A stretch of 64,000 nucleotides of DNA from Paraburkholderia nodosa (GCF_001718195.1 NZ_MCNV01000001.1:248001-312000); one strand, 5' to 3'; shown: positions 42,535 through 52,215, counted from the first letter of the stretch. Notes: a model not told the origin generated them from the sequence alone. Numbers and translations are program-made.

Positions 42535-43779
42535 TCAGCCCGGGCGCTTCATCTGGCAAGTGGTCGGCTGCGTTGCCGCGGTCGGCCCAAGCTGGACGTC
42601 GGTGCGCCAGCCATAGCCGGTGTTCTCCTGGTCGTACTTTACCGTTTTGCCGTCCGCCTTGGTCCATGTCGCGATCACGAGCGATTGCTGCGCCTGGTGA
42701 TCGGCGGCGCGCATCGCGACCGGACCGTTCATGCCGTCGACCGTCATGCCCTCCATGGCCTTGGCCACCTTGACGGGATCGGTCGACTTTGTCGCGTTGA
42801 TCGCCTTGCTCAGCATTTCGATTCCGGCATAGGCCGTCGCCAGGTAATAGTCGTCGTTGTACTTCTTCTTGTAGCCCTCGATGATCTGCCCAACCACCGG
42901 CGGATTGTTCGCCGTGTTCGGGCCGAACACGCCCACGTACTTCACGTGGTCGGCGCCGGACGCGCCCATGGCGGTCGGCACGCCGGTCGTGCCCGCGTAG
43001 TAGGTGTAGAAGTTGGCCGTCACGCCCGCGTCCTTGCTCGCCTTCACGAGCAATGCGAGGTCGCTGCCCCAGTTGCCCGTGATCACCGTGTCCGCGCCGG
43101 ACGCCTTGATCTTGGTAGCGTAAGGCGAGAAGTCCTTCACGCGCGCGAGCGGATGAAAATCATCGCCGACGATCACGATATCCGGGCGCTTGCTCTTCAG
43201 GTCCTCGCGCGCCACGCGCGAGACGTCGTGGCCAAACGAGTAGTCCTGATCGATGAGGTAGACCTTCTTGATGTCCTTGTCGCGCGCGAGGAACGTGGTG
43301 AGCGCATCCATCTTCATGTCGGCGTTGGCGTCGAAGCGGAAGTGCCAATAGTCGCACTTCGCGTTGGTCATGGCCGGGTCCACCGCCGCGTAGTTCAGGT
43401 AGACGATTTCCTTGCCCGGATTGCGCGAGTTGTACTTGGCGACCGCATCCTCCAGCGCGAGGCCCACCGACGAGCCGTTGCCCTGCACGATATAGCGGAT
43501 GCCCTGGTCGGCGGCCTGGTTGAGCAGGGTCAGGCTCTCCTGCGGCGAGAGCTTGTTGTCGAATCCGAGCACCTCGAACTTCGTGCCGTTTGCCCAGTTG
43601 TGCTCGTTGGCGTATTCGGCCGTGTATTGCCAGCTATGCAGCTGATTCGTTCCGAGCGACGCCATCAAGCCTGACAGCGGATCGATGAAGGCAATCTTGA
43701 CCGTTTGCGCTTGCGCGGCCCCCGCTAACAACGCCGACGATACCACCGCACCAACCAGCAACGAGCGCAACATCCTCAT
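42535..43779 (-). CDS. Periplasmic binding protein of the Liv-type importer
   Basis: This is a type I periplasmic binding protein (LivK/Peripla_BP_6 class) of 414 residues. The signal peptide is about residues 1-24 (RMLRSLLVGAVVSSALLAGA, ending AAQAQ). The mature protein starts VKIAFIDPLSGLMASLGTNQ, typical of the first ligand loop. Later blocks are YIVQGNGSSVGLALEDAVAK, VYLIDQDYSFGHDVSRVARE and ADTVITGNWGSDLALLVKAS. The start is the ATG at 43779 with GGAGA 7 bases upstream. It leads the operon. The ligand is not determined; the length exceeds LivK and is nearer to aromatic-acid or amide-binding relatives. Confidence 0.9.
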   Translation of the reverse strand: MRMLRSLLVGAVVSSALLAGAAQAQTVKIAFIDPLSGLMASLGTNQLHSWQYTAEYANEHNWANGTKFEVLGFDNKLSPQESLTLLNQAADQGIRYIVQGNGSSVGLALEDAVAKYNSRNPGKEIVYLNYAAVDPAMTNAKCDYWHFRFDANADMKMDALTTFLARDKDIKKVYLIDQDYSFGHDVSRVAREDLKSKRPDIVIVGDDFHPLARVKDFSPYATKIKASGADTVITGNWGSDLALLVKASKDAGVTANFYTYYAGTTGVPTAMGASGADHVKYVGVFGPNTANNPPVVGQIIEGYKKKYNDDYYLATAYAGIEMLSKAINATKSTDPVKVAKAMEGMTVDGMNGPVAMRAADHQAQQSLVIATWTKADGKTVKYDQENTGYGWRTDVQLGPTAATQPTTCQMKRPG

Positions 43780-43983
43780 GGACTGTCTCCTTTGTTTGGG
43801 CATTGCTTATCGAGCGTGAATTTTCTGTCCGACCGTGCGATTTTTCGCTATATCACCACATTCCAGACGCTAATGACAGCACTCCAGGGAAATCGCTGAC
43901 GCGAGCCGGCATAGCGAGTCATTGCGACTGGCTTGCGGTTAGCCTGGGTCCGTTGGCGATCGCCCAAGCGCGCGTTCGGGACC

Positions 43984-44955
43984 TCAGGCCCGGCGCAACC
44001 GGGGCTTGCCGCCCGCCATCCGCCGCGCAGGCTCGAGAGAAGGCGAGCGCTCGGTCAGCGCCGGCGCAGCATGATCGTCGTCGAGCTTTGCGCCCTTGAA
44101 TTGCTGTCGATAGGCCACGGGCGTCAACGCTTTCGTGGCCTTGAACTGCCGGTTGAAATTCGCGGCGTTGGGAAACCCCGAGCGGGTGGCGATCACCGAG
44201 ATGGGCATCTGCGTGTCGGTCAACAGCCGGCAGGCATGGCCGATTCGCACCCGCGCGATGTACTGCCCCACGCTTTCGCCCGTGTGCTGCACGAAATGCC
44301 TCGTCAGCGTGCGTTCAGAGAGACCCGCGGCTTTGGCGAGCGTCGACAGCCGCAAGGGTTGCGCGAACTGCGTTTCGATCAGCGCAAGCACCCGGTTCAG
44401 CTGCTCGGGCTCGTAGCCCGACGACGCGCCAACGCGGCCTTCGAACGCGCTGGGCGTCGCCAGCTGGGTGGCAGGCACGTCGGTCAGCCAGACGAGGATC
44501 TCCAGCACAGCAGCCAGACGCCCGCGCGGGTCCGCAGACAAAAGACGGTCCAGATAGCCGCGCATCTGCGCGCCGGCGCCTTCTTCGAAGACCAGTCCGC
44601 AGGCCGCGCGGCGCAGCAGGTTGCGCAGGTTCGCGTATTCCGGGCAAACGTCGGCGAGGCGCTGCACCCAGCCGCCTTCGAACCAGATGACGATGGCAAC
44701 CTGCGAGTCCGCCGGGTCGATCGAGCGATTGGACGACCAGGTGTGCGGCATGTCCGGCGGGACCAGGACGAGATCGTCGGCGCCATAAACGGTGACCGAG
44801 TCGCCGATATAGCGCTTGCCCTGGCTGTTCATCGTCAGCGTGAGTTCGTATTCCGGGTGGTGATGCCACTCGAATGGAATGCGCGGCAAGCGCCGGTGGT
44901 AAACCCGCACCGAACAGCGGCTACCAAAGTCGACGTGCTCGTACGCTGCTTTCAT
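43984..44955 (-). CDS. AraC-family regulator with cupin sensor domain
   Basis: This is a 323-residue regulator with an N-terminal cupin (IPFEWHHHPEYELTLTMNSQ, whose H-H-H-P-E-x-E pattern can bind metal or ligand) and a C-terminal pair of AraC helix-turn-helix motifs (LSTLAKAAGLSERTLTRHFV and PISVIATRSGFPNAANFNRQ). A basic tail of about 35 residues follows. It is divergent from the DUF1479 gene (99-base gap) and co-oriented with the Liv-type operon downstream, so it may control both. There is no clear ribosome site before the ATG at 44955. The inducer is unknown. Confidence 0.9.
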   Translation of the reverse strand: MKAAYEHVDFGSRCSVRVYHRRLPRIPFEWHHHPEYELTLTMNSQGKRYIGDSVTVYGADDLVLVPPDMPHTWSSNRSIDPADSQVAIVIWFEGGWVQRLADVCPEYANLRNLLRRAACGLVFEEGAGAQMRGYLDRLLSADPRGRLAAVLEILVWLTDVPATQLATPSAFEGRVGASSGYEPEQLNRVLALIETQFAQPLRLSTLAKAAGLSERTLTRHFVQHTGESVGQYIARVRIGHACRLLTDTQMPISVIATRSGFPNAANFNRQFKATKALTPVAYRQQFKGAKLDDDHAAPALTERSPSLEPARRMAGGKPRLRRA

Positions 44956-45054
44956 GGCCGAATCTACAAAAACATTGACTTGATAATATCACCGGCCAAG
45001 GCTGCGCCGGCGTACGCTCCCATCATTCGAAATCACCAGGGTGGAGACAACGAC

Positions 45055-46299
45055 ATGGCTTTGCATATCGACGACCTGCCCGCGGCTATCCGCCAGGCCA
45101 AGCAGGAACTGCGGGAAAAGCTGCCCAACTATCAGGCCGTGTTCGCGGAGGTAGAATCGGCCATGCACGAAGAGGCGCATCGCATCGCCCAGCTTCGCGA
45201 TCGGGGTGAGCCGGTCATCCCCGAAATCGCGTTCGCGGACATCGCCGGCAACCGCGTGAGCGCGGAGCAGATCGCGCACGTGAAAGCGCGCGGCGCGTGC
45301 GTCATTCGCAAGGTCTTCGACCGCTCGCTCGTGGAGCGGTGGGACAACGACATTGCCGACTACGTCGCGCGCAACGATCTCGACCGCAAGCTGCTGCATC
45401 GCGCCGAAGACAAATACTTCGGCCAGTTGGCCTCGAGCAAGCCGCAGATCTACGGCGTCTACTGGTCGAAGCCGCAAGTGCTGGCGCGCCAGTCGCCGGA
45501 ACTCACGCAGGCGCGCGTGTTCCTGAACCGGCTGTGGCGTACCGAGAGCGAAGGCCGCGTGCATTTCGACCCGGATCACGTGCCGGTTTATGCAGACCGG
45601 CTGCGCCGCCGGCCGCCCGGCTCCGGGTCGCTGGGACTTTCCGCGCACTGCGACGGCGGCTCAGTCGAGCGCTGGATCGAAGCGAACTTCCGCAAGGTCT
45701 ACCGCCACGTGTTCACCGGAAACTGGCGCGACTATGACGCGTTCGATGCGGCGTGGCGCACCGCGGTCGAGGAGATTCCGTCACCCGCTGTTTGTTCGAT
45801 GTTCCGTACGTTTCAGGGCTGGACGGCGCTCACGCAGCAGGGGCCCGGCGACGGCACGCTGCAACTCGTGCCCATCGCGAACGCGATGGTCTACATCCTG
45901 CTGCGCGCCCTGCAGGACGACATCCCCGACGACGACCTGTGCGGCGCGATGCCGGGCCGTGCGCTCTCGATCAAGCCGGAGTATCATGCGCCGCTTTTCC
46001 ACGCGCTTTCTTCGATTCCCTTGATGCAACCGGGCGACACCGTGTTCTGGCATAGCGACGTGATTCATGCCGTGGAGGACGCGCACCGCGGCAAGGGCTA
46101 CAGCAACGTGATGTACATCGCTTCGGCGCCGTCCTGCGCCAAGAACGACGCGTATCTCGCGCGGCAGCTACCGAACTTCCTCGAAGGCAAGAGCCCGCCG
46201 GATTTCCCGACGGATCACTTCGAAGTCGATTTCGTCGGGCGTGCAACGGTGGCAGACCTGACGCCGCTCGGACGCGCGCAGATCGGGCTGAAGCCCTGA
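45055..46299 (+). CDS. DUF1479 protein, YbiU-like Fe(II)/2-oxoglutarate oxygenase fold
   Basis: This is a 414-residue protein of the DUF1479 family, which has a cupin oxygenase-like fold. A metal triad can be read: His198 and Asp200 in LGLSAHCDGGSVERWIE and His338 in TVFWHSDVIHAVEDAHRGKG, with Arg345 placed to bind 2-oxoglutarate. That fits an Fe(II)/2-oxoglutarate dioxygenase, but the reaction is not known. I start it at the ATG at 45055, with GGAG about 9 bases upstream. The frame is open for over 1.1 kb before that, but that stretch is the antisense of the AraC gene. It probably acts on the compound sensed by the divergent AraC regulator. Confidence 0.85.
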   Translation: MALHIDDLPAAIRQAKQELREKLPNYQAVFAEVESAMHEEAHRIAQLRDRGEPVIPEIAFADIAGNRVSAEQIAHVKARGACVIRKVFDRSLVERWDNDIADYVARNDLDRKLLHRAEDKYFGQLASSKPQIYGVYWSKPQVLARQSPELTQARVFLNRLWRTESEGRVHFDPDHVPVYADRLRRRPPGSGSLGLSAHCDGGSVERWIEANFRKVYRHVFTGNWRDYDAFDAAWRTAVEEIPSPAVCSMFRTFQGWTALTQQGPGDGTLQLVPIANAMVYILLRALQDDIPDDDLCGAMPGRALSIKPEYHAPLFHALSSIPLMQPGDTVFWHSDVIHAVEDAHRGKGYSNVMYIASAPSCAKNDAYLARQLPNFLEGKSPPDFPTDHFEVDFVGRATVADLTPLGRAQIGLKP

Positions 46300-46306
46300 C
46301 CATGGG

Positions 46307-48043
46307 TCAATCGGTCTTGTTCAGCGCATTGCGTACCGCAACGGCAAGCTCGTCGTATCGATAGGGCTTGCTGATGAGCGCGACACCTTCGTCGAGCTTG
46401 CCGTCGTGGAAAATCACGTCGCGCGTATAGCCGGAGGCAAACAGGACTTCGGCGTAATACGGCGGCCCGCTCGCGATACGAGCTAATTCGCTGCTTCGCA
46501 CCGTGCCCGGCGTCACGACATCCGTGAACAGCAGGTCGAAGCGCTGGCCGCTCTGGATCAGCTTGAGCGCGCTTTCGCCGTCTTGCGCGGAGACCACCTT
46601 GTAGCCGAGCTGGGCCAGCATTTCGATCGCGGCAATGCGAACGTCGGCATCGTCTTCGACGACGAGAATCGTCTCGCCGCCTCGCTCCTGTCTCGCAACG
46701 GTCGGCTTGTAAGCGTCGTATTCCGCTTCCAGGCTTCGCGGGAAATAGAGGTTGACGGTCGTGCCCTGGCCTTCTTCGCTTTCGATGAAGACGTGGCCGG
46801 AACTCTGCGCCACGAATCCGTGCACCATGCTCAAGCCCAGTCCCGTTCCCTGGCCCTCGGCCTTCGTGGTGAAGAACGGCTCGAACACGCGCGCTTTCAC
46901 GTGGTCGGGCATACCGCTTCCCGAGTCGGAGACTTGCAGGCGTACATATTCGCCCGCCGGGACGCCATCGCGCAGCGCCAGTTCGTCGTTGCCCGCATCG
47001 ATGTTCGCGAGACAAACGCAGATGCGTCCGGGTCCGTCGATCGCATCGCGCGAGTTGATGACCAGATTCAACAGCGCACTTTCCAGCTGGCTTCGGTCGG
47101 CGCAGATATTCCAGCTTTCCTGCGCAGGCACGATGGCGAGTTCGATCGTCTCCGGCAACGTACGGTGAAGCATCTCGGCGATGCCTTCGACCAGCCGGAC
47201 GGGATTCAGAACGGCCGGCGCGAGCGGTTGTCTGCGTGCAAAGGCCAGCAGTTGCGCGCCGAGTTTCGCGCCGCGCGACACTGCGTTGCTGACCGCCGCC
47301 ACGCGCCGCTCGAGCGCGGCGTTGCCGCGCGTCGAAAGCTCGATGAGCTGCAGATTGGCGGAGATGACCTGCAGGACGTTGTTGAAGTCGTGCGCCACGC
47401 CGCCCGTGAGACTGCCGATCGCCTCCAGCTTTTGCGCCTGACGCAGCCGCTCCTCCATTGCCACGCGCGCCCCCACTTCCTCGGCGACGCGCTGCTCGAG
47501 TGTCTGGGTCAGTTGCAGCAGCGCGTCTTCGGCCACCTTGCGCTGCCTCTCCGCCAGGATTTTCGCGGTCGTTTCGAACACGATGGCAATGACGCCGGCC
47601 GGCCGCTCGTCATCTTCGAAAACCGGGCTGTAGCTCAGGTCCATCCAGACGTCTTCGGCGTGCCCCTCGCGATACAGCACGAGCTGCTTGTCCTGGAAGG
47701 CCAGCGTTCCGCCGGCGAGGCACGTATCGACGACATTGCGGTTGAACGCCGCCACCTCTGGCCAGCCGGTTTCGACCGGTTTGCCGAGCAGGAACGGATG
47801 CCGGCTGCCCGCGAAAACCGCGTAGGCGTCGTTATAGACCATCGTGCCTTCGTGTCCCCAAAGCATGACGAGCGGAGAAGGCGAGGCGAGGAGCATATTG
47901 ATCGCGGCGACGAGGCTCGCCGACCACGTTTCGCGAGGGCCGAGCGCCGTGTCGCTCCAGTCGAATGCGGCGATGCGCTCGGCCATTTCGCCCGGCCAGC
48001 GGTTCGAGGGGCGCGCGATCGGCGGTGGAACTTCCTTGTTCAT
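46307..48043 (-). CDS. Hybrid sensor histidine kinase with C-terminal receiver
   Basis: This is a soluble hybrid kinase of 578 residues. The PAS-like sensor is at about residues 50-165 (SPLVMLWGHEGTMVYNDAYA, WMDLSYSPVFEDDERPAGVI). A coiled coil at 165-205 leads to the H-box GSLTGGVAHDFNNVLQVISA with phospho-acceptor His218. The ATPase shows ALLNLVINSRDAIDGPG, VSDSGSGMPDHVKARVFEPF and GTGLGLSMVHGF. The receiver (from about 455) has ILVVEDDADVR, Asp in LLFTDVVTPG and Lys in LISKPYRYDELA. The ATG at 48043 lacks a strong ribosome site, so the start is tentative; the frame extends 44 codons up. It lies 174 bases downstream of a response-regulator gene on the same strand, its likely partner. Confidence 0.9.
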   Translation of the reverse strand: MNKEVPPPIARPSNRWPGEMAERIAAFDWSDTALGPRETWSASLVAAINMLLASPSPLVMLWGHEGTMVYNDAYAVFAGSRHPFLLGKPVETGWPEVAAFNRNVVDTCLAGGTLAFQDKQLVLYREGHAEDVWMDLSYSPVFEDDERPAGVIAIVFETTAKILAERQRKVAEDALLQLTQTLEQRVAEEVGARVAMEERLRQAQKLEAIGSLTGGVAHDFNNVLQVISANLQLIELSTRGNAALERRVAAVSNAVSRGAKLGAQLLAFARRQPLAPAVLNPVRLVEGIAEMLHRTLPETIELAIVPAQESWNICADRSQLESALLNLVINSRDAIDGPGRICVCLANIDAGNDELALRDGVPAGEYVRLQVSDSGSGMPDHVKARVFEPFFTTKAEGQGTGLGLSMVHGFVAQSSGHVFIESEEGQGTTVNLYFPRSLEAEYDAYKPTVARQERGGETILVVEDDADVRIAAIEMLAQLGYKVVSAQDGESALKLIQSGQRFDLLFTDVVTPGTVRSSELARIASGPPYYAEVLFASGYTRDVIFHDGKLDEGVALISKPYRYDELAVAVRNALNKTD

Positions 48044-48217
48044 GACGCGACTCGGCTCCCAGGAGACGCTGGTGGAGATCGGAACTGCGAGGCTCGTGGA
48101 AATTCGAGGCTGCGCACGAGTCAGACGCTGCGCGCAATTATTGTTCCGGCTCCCGACGGGAGCCTGGACCGCCACAAAGGGTAGCCGGCGCCAAAGCGGC
48201 AGTCGGTCAGAGCGGCG

Positions 48218-48568
48218 TCACAGGCAGGCCAGCAAGTCTTCGAGCCGCACCGGTTTCGTCAGACATTTTTCGAAACCGGCTGCCGCCGCCCTGGCCGTGA
48301 TATCCGGGTCGACGTGTCCCGATAGCAGAACGTACCGGGTATGTGACAGAGCGGGGTTGAGCCGAAGCTGCCCCACCAGTTCGCCGCCGCTCATGTCGGG
48401 AAGCTTCCAGTCCACGAGAGCGAGCTCGGGAAGGAACGACCCGGCAACGAGCAGGGCCTCTTGTCCATCGGCGGCGCATCGGGCTTGATGACCTTCGAAC
48501 TCGACGAGCGCCGCGAGCGCATCTGCGACGTCGCGGTTGTCATCGACCAGCAAGATTCGTTTTGGCAT
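48218..48568 (-). CDS. Single-domain response regulator
   Basis: This is a CheY-like receiver of 116 residues without an output domain. It has MPKRILLVDDNRDVADALAA, phospho-acceptor Asp in LALVDWKLPDMSGGELVGQL near residue 53, the switch serine in RYVLLSGHVDPDI, and K-P in KCLTKPVRLEDLLACL near 106. All key residues are present. It is the upstream partner of the hybrid kinase and probably relays phosphate with it. The ATG at 48568 is preferred over a TTG 9 bases upstream. Confidence 0.87.
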   Translation of the reverse strand: MPKRILLVDDNRDVADALAALVEFEGHQARCAADGQEALLVAGSFLPELALVDWKLPDMSGGELVGQLRLNPALSHTRYVLLSGHVDPDITARAAAAGFEKCLTKPVRLEDLLACL

Positions 48569-48882
48569 CGGGCACAAAAAAATGGCAGGAGAGTGAGCGC
48601 GACACAGGCGGAACCCGCAGCGCGGTTCGCCTTCGAGTGTACCCGGATTCCGCCTATGACAAGCGCCCGCGCCATCTCACGCCAGGGTCGGAGTCCCGCA
48701 TGCTCCATCACGCGAATTTCCTCGTTGTACTGAACAATGTGCTTTGCTCCGCGACAACGCGGCAAGTGCTTAACTCGTTGTTACCAATCTCGCAGCGCCG
48801 TTGCACCTGTGTCAGAGGGCGGCGCCTAGACTCGGAACCGTGCTCATCAAAAAACGCACGCAGCGTGCGAAGGAGTGGCGAT
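48569..48882. other. Intergenic region between divergent genes
   Basis: This spacer of about 310 bases lies between the response-regulator gene and the small exported-protein gene. It should contain promoters for both. I see no gene, and no sigma-factor boxes I would defend. Confidence 0.4.
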
Positions 48883-49158
48883 ATGAAGAGGACGATTCTC
48901 GGCCTGGTCCTGGGCGCAACGGCGTTGGCGGCCTCTACCGCTGCATTGGCCCACGTGGATGTGGCCGTGGGCGTTGGCGTGCCAGGCGCGGCCTATGCGG
49001 CGGCTCCCGTCCAGACCGACTGGCGGGGCGACGACGACTGGCGCGCGCGGCGTTGGCGGGAACACGAATGGCGCGAGCATGAACGTCGTGAGCACGAATG
49101 GCGCGAGCGGCAGTGGCGCGAACGCGAATGGCACGACCGCGACCGTTGGAACTACTGA
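48883..49158 (+). CDS. Small exported protein with Trp-Arg-Glu-His repeats
   Basis: This is a 91-residue secreted protein of unknown function. The signal peptide is about residues 1-23 (MKRTILGLVLGATALAASTA, ending ALA-HV). A short hydrophobic, alanine/valine-rich segment follows (VDVAVGVGVPGAAYAAAP). The last 45 residues are repeats of a W-R-E-H/R-E pattern (ARRWREHEWREHERREHEWR), then RERQWRER and EWHDRDRWNY. The very regular tail would bind polyanions or metals through Arg/His/Glu, but that is inference. The ATG follows AAGGAG by 8 bases. Its stop is 6 bases from the convergent YdiJ-type gene. Confidence 0.75.
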   Translation: MKRTILGLVLGATALAASTAALAHVDVAVGVGVPGAAYAAAPVQTDWRGDDDWRARRWREHEWREHERREHEWRERQWREREWHDRDRWNY

Positions 49159-49164
49159 CGCCGG

Positions 49165-52100
49165 TCAGCGCAGGGCGTCCAGCAGCGCCTGAACGGGATG
49201 GCGCAGCTGGCGCCCGCGCAAGCGCTTCACCTGGCAGCGGCACGAATAACCCGTCGCGAGCAGTTCTTGCGCGCCCTGCGTCGCCGTCGACGCCGCATCG
49301 ACATGCCGCGCCCACGATTGCTCGAAGATCGTTTCCGAGGTCGCGCGATTGCGCGCCTCGTGGCCGTAGGTGCCCGACATGCCGCAGCAGCCGCTGGCCG
49401 GCGTCGCGAGCGCGAGGCCTGCCGCCGCGAAGACGTCTTTCCATAGGAGCGTAGCGGCGCTCGCGTTGGTGCGCTCAGTGCAATGCGGCAGCAGTCTGAA
49501 CGAGCCGGACACTCGCGGCGTTGTTGCGCACGAGCGCAATGCGCCGATCAGCCATTCCTGCGGCAACTGAACGTCGGGCACAGTTTCGATGCCTTCCACC
49601 TTGCGGTACTCCTGGCGGTACACGAGCGTCATCGCAGGATCGATGCCCACCAGCGGCACACCCGATCTGGCAAGCGCGGTCAGTTGCGCCGCATTGCGCT
49701 GCGCTGCCCGGCGAAACTGCGGCAGAAACCCCTGCACGTGCAACGGCTTGCCGTTCGGCAGATAAGGCGCGACGAAGACCTTGAACCCGAGCCGCGCGGC
49801 GAGTTCCAGAAACGCGGCGGCGACCGGCGTTTCAAAGTAGCGCGTGAACGCGTCCTGCACCACGATCACGCTGCGCTGGCGCTCGGCAACGGCGAGCTTC
49901 GAGAGGCGTTCGGCGGTTGCGACCTCCGCTCCCGAGCGGCGCAGCGCGCCACGCCATGACACCGGGCTCAACAACGGGCTATCGACAAGGCCAAGACAGC
50001 GCGCAAGCAACGACTTGACGGGACCCGCGCCCATCACCGCGTTGTAGACGGGTCTCGCTCCAGGCACCGCCGCTACGCGCGGCACCGTGAATTCGAGCGC
50101 GCCGATCAAATAGTCGCGCAGCGGCCGCCAATAGCGCGTGTGATACAGCTCCAGAAAGCGAGCGCGGAACTCGGGCACGCTCACTTTCACAGGGCACTGC
50201 CCCGCGCATGACTTGCACGCGAGGCAACCCGCCATGGCGTCATACACCTCATGCGAAAAGTCCTGCTCACCCTGGCGTTTGCGCAGGCTATTGAACATGC
50301 GCACGGGCAACGCGGCCGCGGCCGGCACCGCCGTGAGATCCGCTCCGGCATCCTGTTGCCGACGCAGCCATTCACGCATCAGCGAAGCCCGGCCCTTCGG
50401 CGAATGCACGCGCTCGCGTGTGGCTTTCCACGACGGACACATGGCGTCGTTCGGGTCGAAGTTGTAGCAGGCGCCGTTGCCGTTGCAGTGAACGGCGTCG
50501 GCATTGGCCTGCCAGACGCGCTCGTCTATGCGCCGGTCCAGTTCGCCGCGCAGCGTCGTCGCGTCGATCTTCAACAGCGCCGCACTCGCCCCCGCCGGCG
50601 TGGCGATCTTGCCGGGATTGAGCTGATTGTGCGTATCGAATGCCGCCTTGAGACGCTGCAGAGCAGGATACAAAGGCCCGAAATACTCCGGCACGTACTC
50701 CGAGCGCACGCCCTTGCCATGCTCGCCCCACAGCAGGCCGCCATACTTCATCGTCAAGGCGGTCACCGCATCCGAAATGGGGCGCACGAGTGCGACCTCG
50801 TCGGGATTGCGCATGTCGAGTGCAGGGCGCACATGGAGCACGCCGGCATCGACGTGGCCGAACATGCCGTAACGCAAACCAAAACCGTCTAGCAGTGCCC
50901 GAAACTCCGCAATGTAGTCGGCGAGATTTTCGGGCGGCACGGCCGTGTCTTCCACGAAGGGCTGCGGGCGGCTCGCGCCGCGGGCGTTGCCCAGCAGGCC
51001 CACCGCACGCTTGCGCATCGTATAGACGCGCTGGATCGCCGCTTCGCCCTCGGCGATCGTATGTCCCAGGCGCTTGACGCTCGCGTCGGCGCCCAGGTGC
51101 TCGGCGAACGCGGCCACGCGCGCGCGCAATTCGTCCACATCGTCGCCGCTGAATTCGACCATGTTGATACCGCTCGCCCCGCCTTCGATGCCTTCGTCGT
51201 CGGGGAAGAATTCGGCCACGCTTTGCCAGACGCTATCTTCGCGCGCCAGCCGCAGCACCGTGGAGTCCACGGTTTCGATCGAGAGCGGACGATGGGCCAT
51301 CAACGCGCGTGCGTCGCGCAGGGCGTCCATGAAACCTTCATAGCGGATATTGACGAGCGCGGCGTGCGTCGGAACCGGCAGCGCGTTCAGCGTCGCCTCG
51401 ACGATAAAGCCGAGCGTGCCCTCCGAGCCGCACAGCACGCTATTGATGTCGAAGCGCTCTTCGCCGTCACGCAAATGGGCGAGGTCGTAACCCGTCAGGC
51501 AGCGGTTCAGCTTGGGAAAGCGCTCGCGTATCAGGTCAGCTTCGCGCTCGCTGATGTCTCGCGCGGTGCGGAACACTTCGCCGACCTTGTCTTTGCGCGC
51601 ACAGAGCGCCACGAGCGTGGCCTCATCGACCGGCGCGCTCGACAGGCGCTCACCGCCGACCAGGACCGTTTCCAGCGCGAGCACGTGGTCGCGCGTTTTC
51701 CCATAGGTGCAGCTGCCCTGCCCGCTCGCGTCCGTGCTGATCATGCCGCCGATGGTCGCGCGGTTCGACGTCGACAGTTCCGGCGCGAAAAAGAGTCCGT
51801 GCCGTTTCAGTTCGGCATTGAGCTGATCCTTGACGACACCCGCTTCCACTCTGGCCGTGCGCGCAACCGGATCGATGTCGAGGATCCGGTTCATATGGCG
51901 CGACATATCGACCACGATGCCTTCGGTCAGCGACTGCCCGTTCGTGCCCGTGCCGCCGCCGCGCGCCGCGACCGCCACGCCGCGAAACGCCTCGCGTCCG
52001 AGCAGGCTCGCGAGGCGTGCGACGTCATCCGCGTGGCGCGGAAACACCGCCGCTTGCGGATAGCGCTGATAGATCGAATTGTCCGTGGCCAGCACCGTGC

Positions 52101-52215
52101 GCGTCGCGTGAGTCGCATCCACCTCGCCTTCGAAACCCGACCTCTCCAATTCATGCAAAAATTGACGGATCAGCGGATGGTTGAATTCGCCGATGGGAAG
52201 CGGGGCAATTGTCAT
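49165..52215 (-). CDS. YdiJ-type FAD- and Fe-S-containing 2-hydroxyacid dehydrogenase
   Basis: This is a large two-part flavoenzyme of 1016 residues, the size of E. coli YdiJ (a D-2-hydroxyglutarate dehydrogenase). The N-terminal FAD (PCMH-type) domain has PRHADDVARLASLLGREAFR, VAVAARGGGTGTNGQSLTEG and NRATIGGMISTDASGQGSCT. An FAD-oxidase C-terminal domain follows (LRYGMFGHVDAGVLHVRPAL). Fe-S ligands are AVHCNGNGACYNFDPNDAMC and CLACKSCAGQCPVKVSVP, and the C-terminal CCG-type domain has ASGCCGMSGTYGHEARNR. The start is the ATG at 52215 (MTIAPLPIGEFNHPLIR); the frame runs 34 codons further. It is divergent from a LysR gene 113 bases away that probably controls it. Confidence 0.88.
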   Translation of the reverse strand: MTIAPLPIGEFNHPLIRQFLHELERSGFEGEVDATHATRTVLATDNSIYQRYPQAAVFPRHADDVARLASLLGREAFRGVAVAARGGGTGTNGQSLTEGIVVDMSRHMNRILDIDPVARTARVEAGVVKDQLNAELKRHGLFFAPELSTSNRATIGGMISTDASGQGSCTYGKTRDHVLALETVLVGGERLSSAPVDEATLVALCARKDKVGEVFRTARDISEREADLIRERFPKLNRCLTGYDLAHLRDGEERFDINSVLCGSEGTLGFIVEATLNALPVPTHAALVNIRYEGFMDALRDARALMAHRPLSIETVDSTVLRLAREDSVWQSVAEFFPDDEGIEGGASGINMVEFSGDDVDELRARVAAFAEHLGADASVKRLGHTIAEGEAAIQRVYTMRKRAVGLLGNARGASRPQPFVEDTAVPPENLADYIAEFRALLDGFGLRYGMFGHVDAGVLHVRPALDMRNPDEVALVRPISDAVTALTMKYGGLLWGEHGKGVRSEYVPEYFGPLYPALQRLKAAFDTHNQLNPGKIATPAGASAALLKIDATTLRGELDRRIDERVWQANADAVHCNGNGACYNFDPNDAMCPSWKATRERVHSPKGRASLMREWLRRQQDAGADLTAVPAAAALPVRMFNSLRKRQGEQDFSHEVYDAMAGCLACKSCAGQCPVKVSVPEFRARFLELYHTRYWRPLRDYLIGALEFTVPRVAAVPGARPVYNAVMGAGPVKSLLARCLGLVDSPLLSPVSWRGALRRSGAEVATAERLSKLAVAERQRSVIVVQDAFTRYFETPVAAAFLELAARLGFKVFVAPYLPNGKPLHVQGFLPQFRRAAQRNAAQLTALARSGVPLVGIDPAMTLVYRQEYRKVEGIETVPDVQLPQEWLIGALRSCATTPRVSGSFRLLPHCTERTNASAATLLWKDVFAAAGLALATPASGCCGMSGTYGHEARNRATSETIFEQSWARHVDAASTATQGAQELLATGYSCRCQVKRLRGRQLRHPVQALLDALR

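Noticed and set aside
44956..45054. Extension of the DUF1479 gene upstream of 45055
   Set aside because: The frame is open for over 1 kb upstream, but that sequence is the antisense of the AraC gene. The ATG at 45055 has a ribosome site and the family start.
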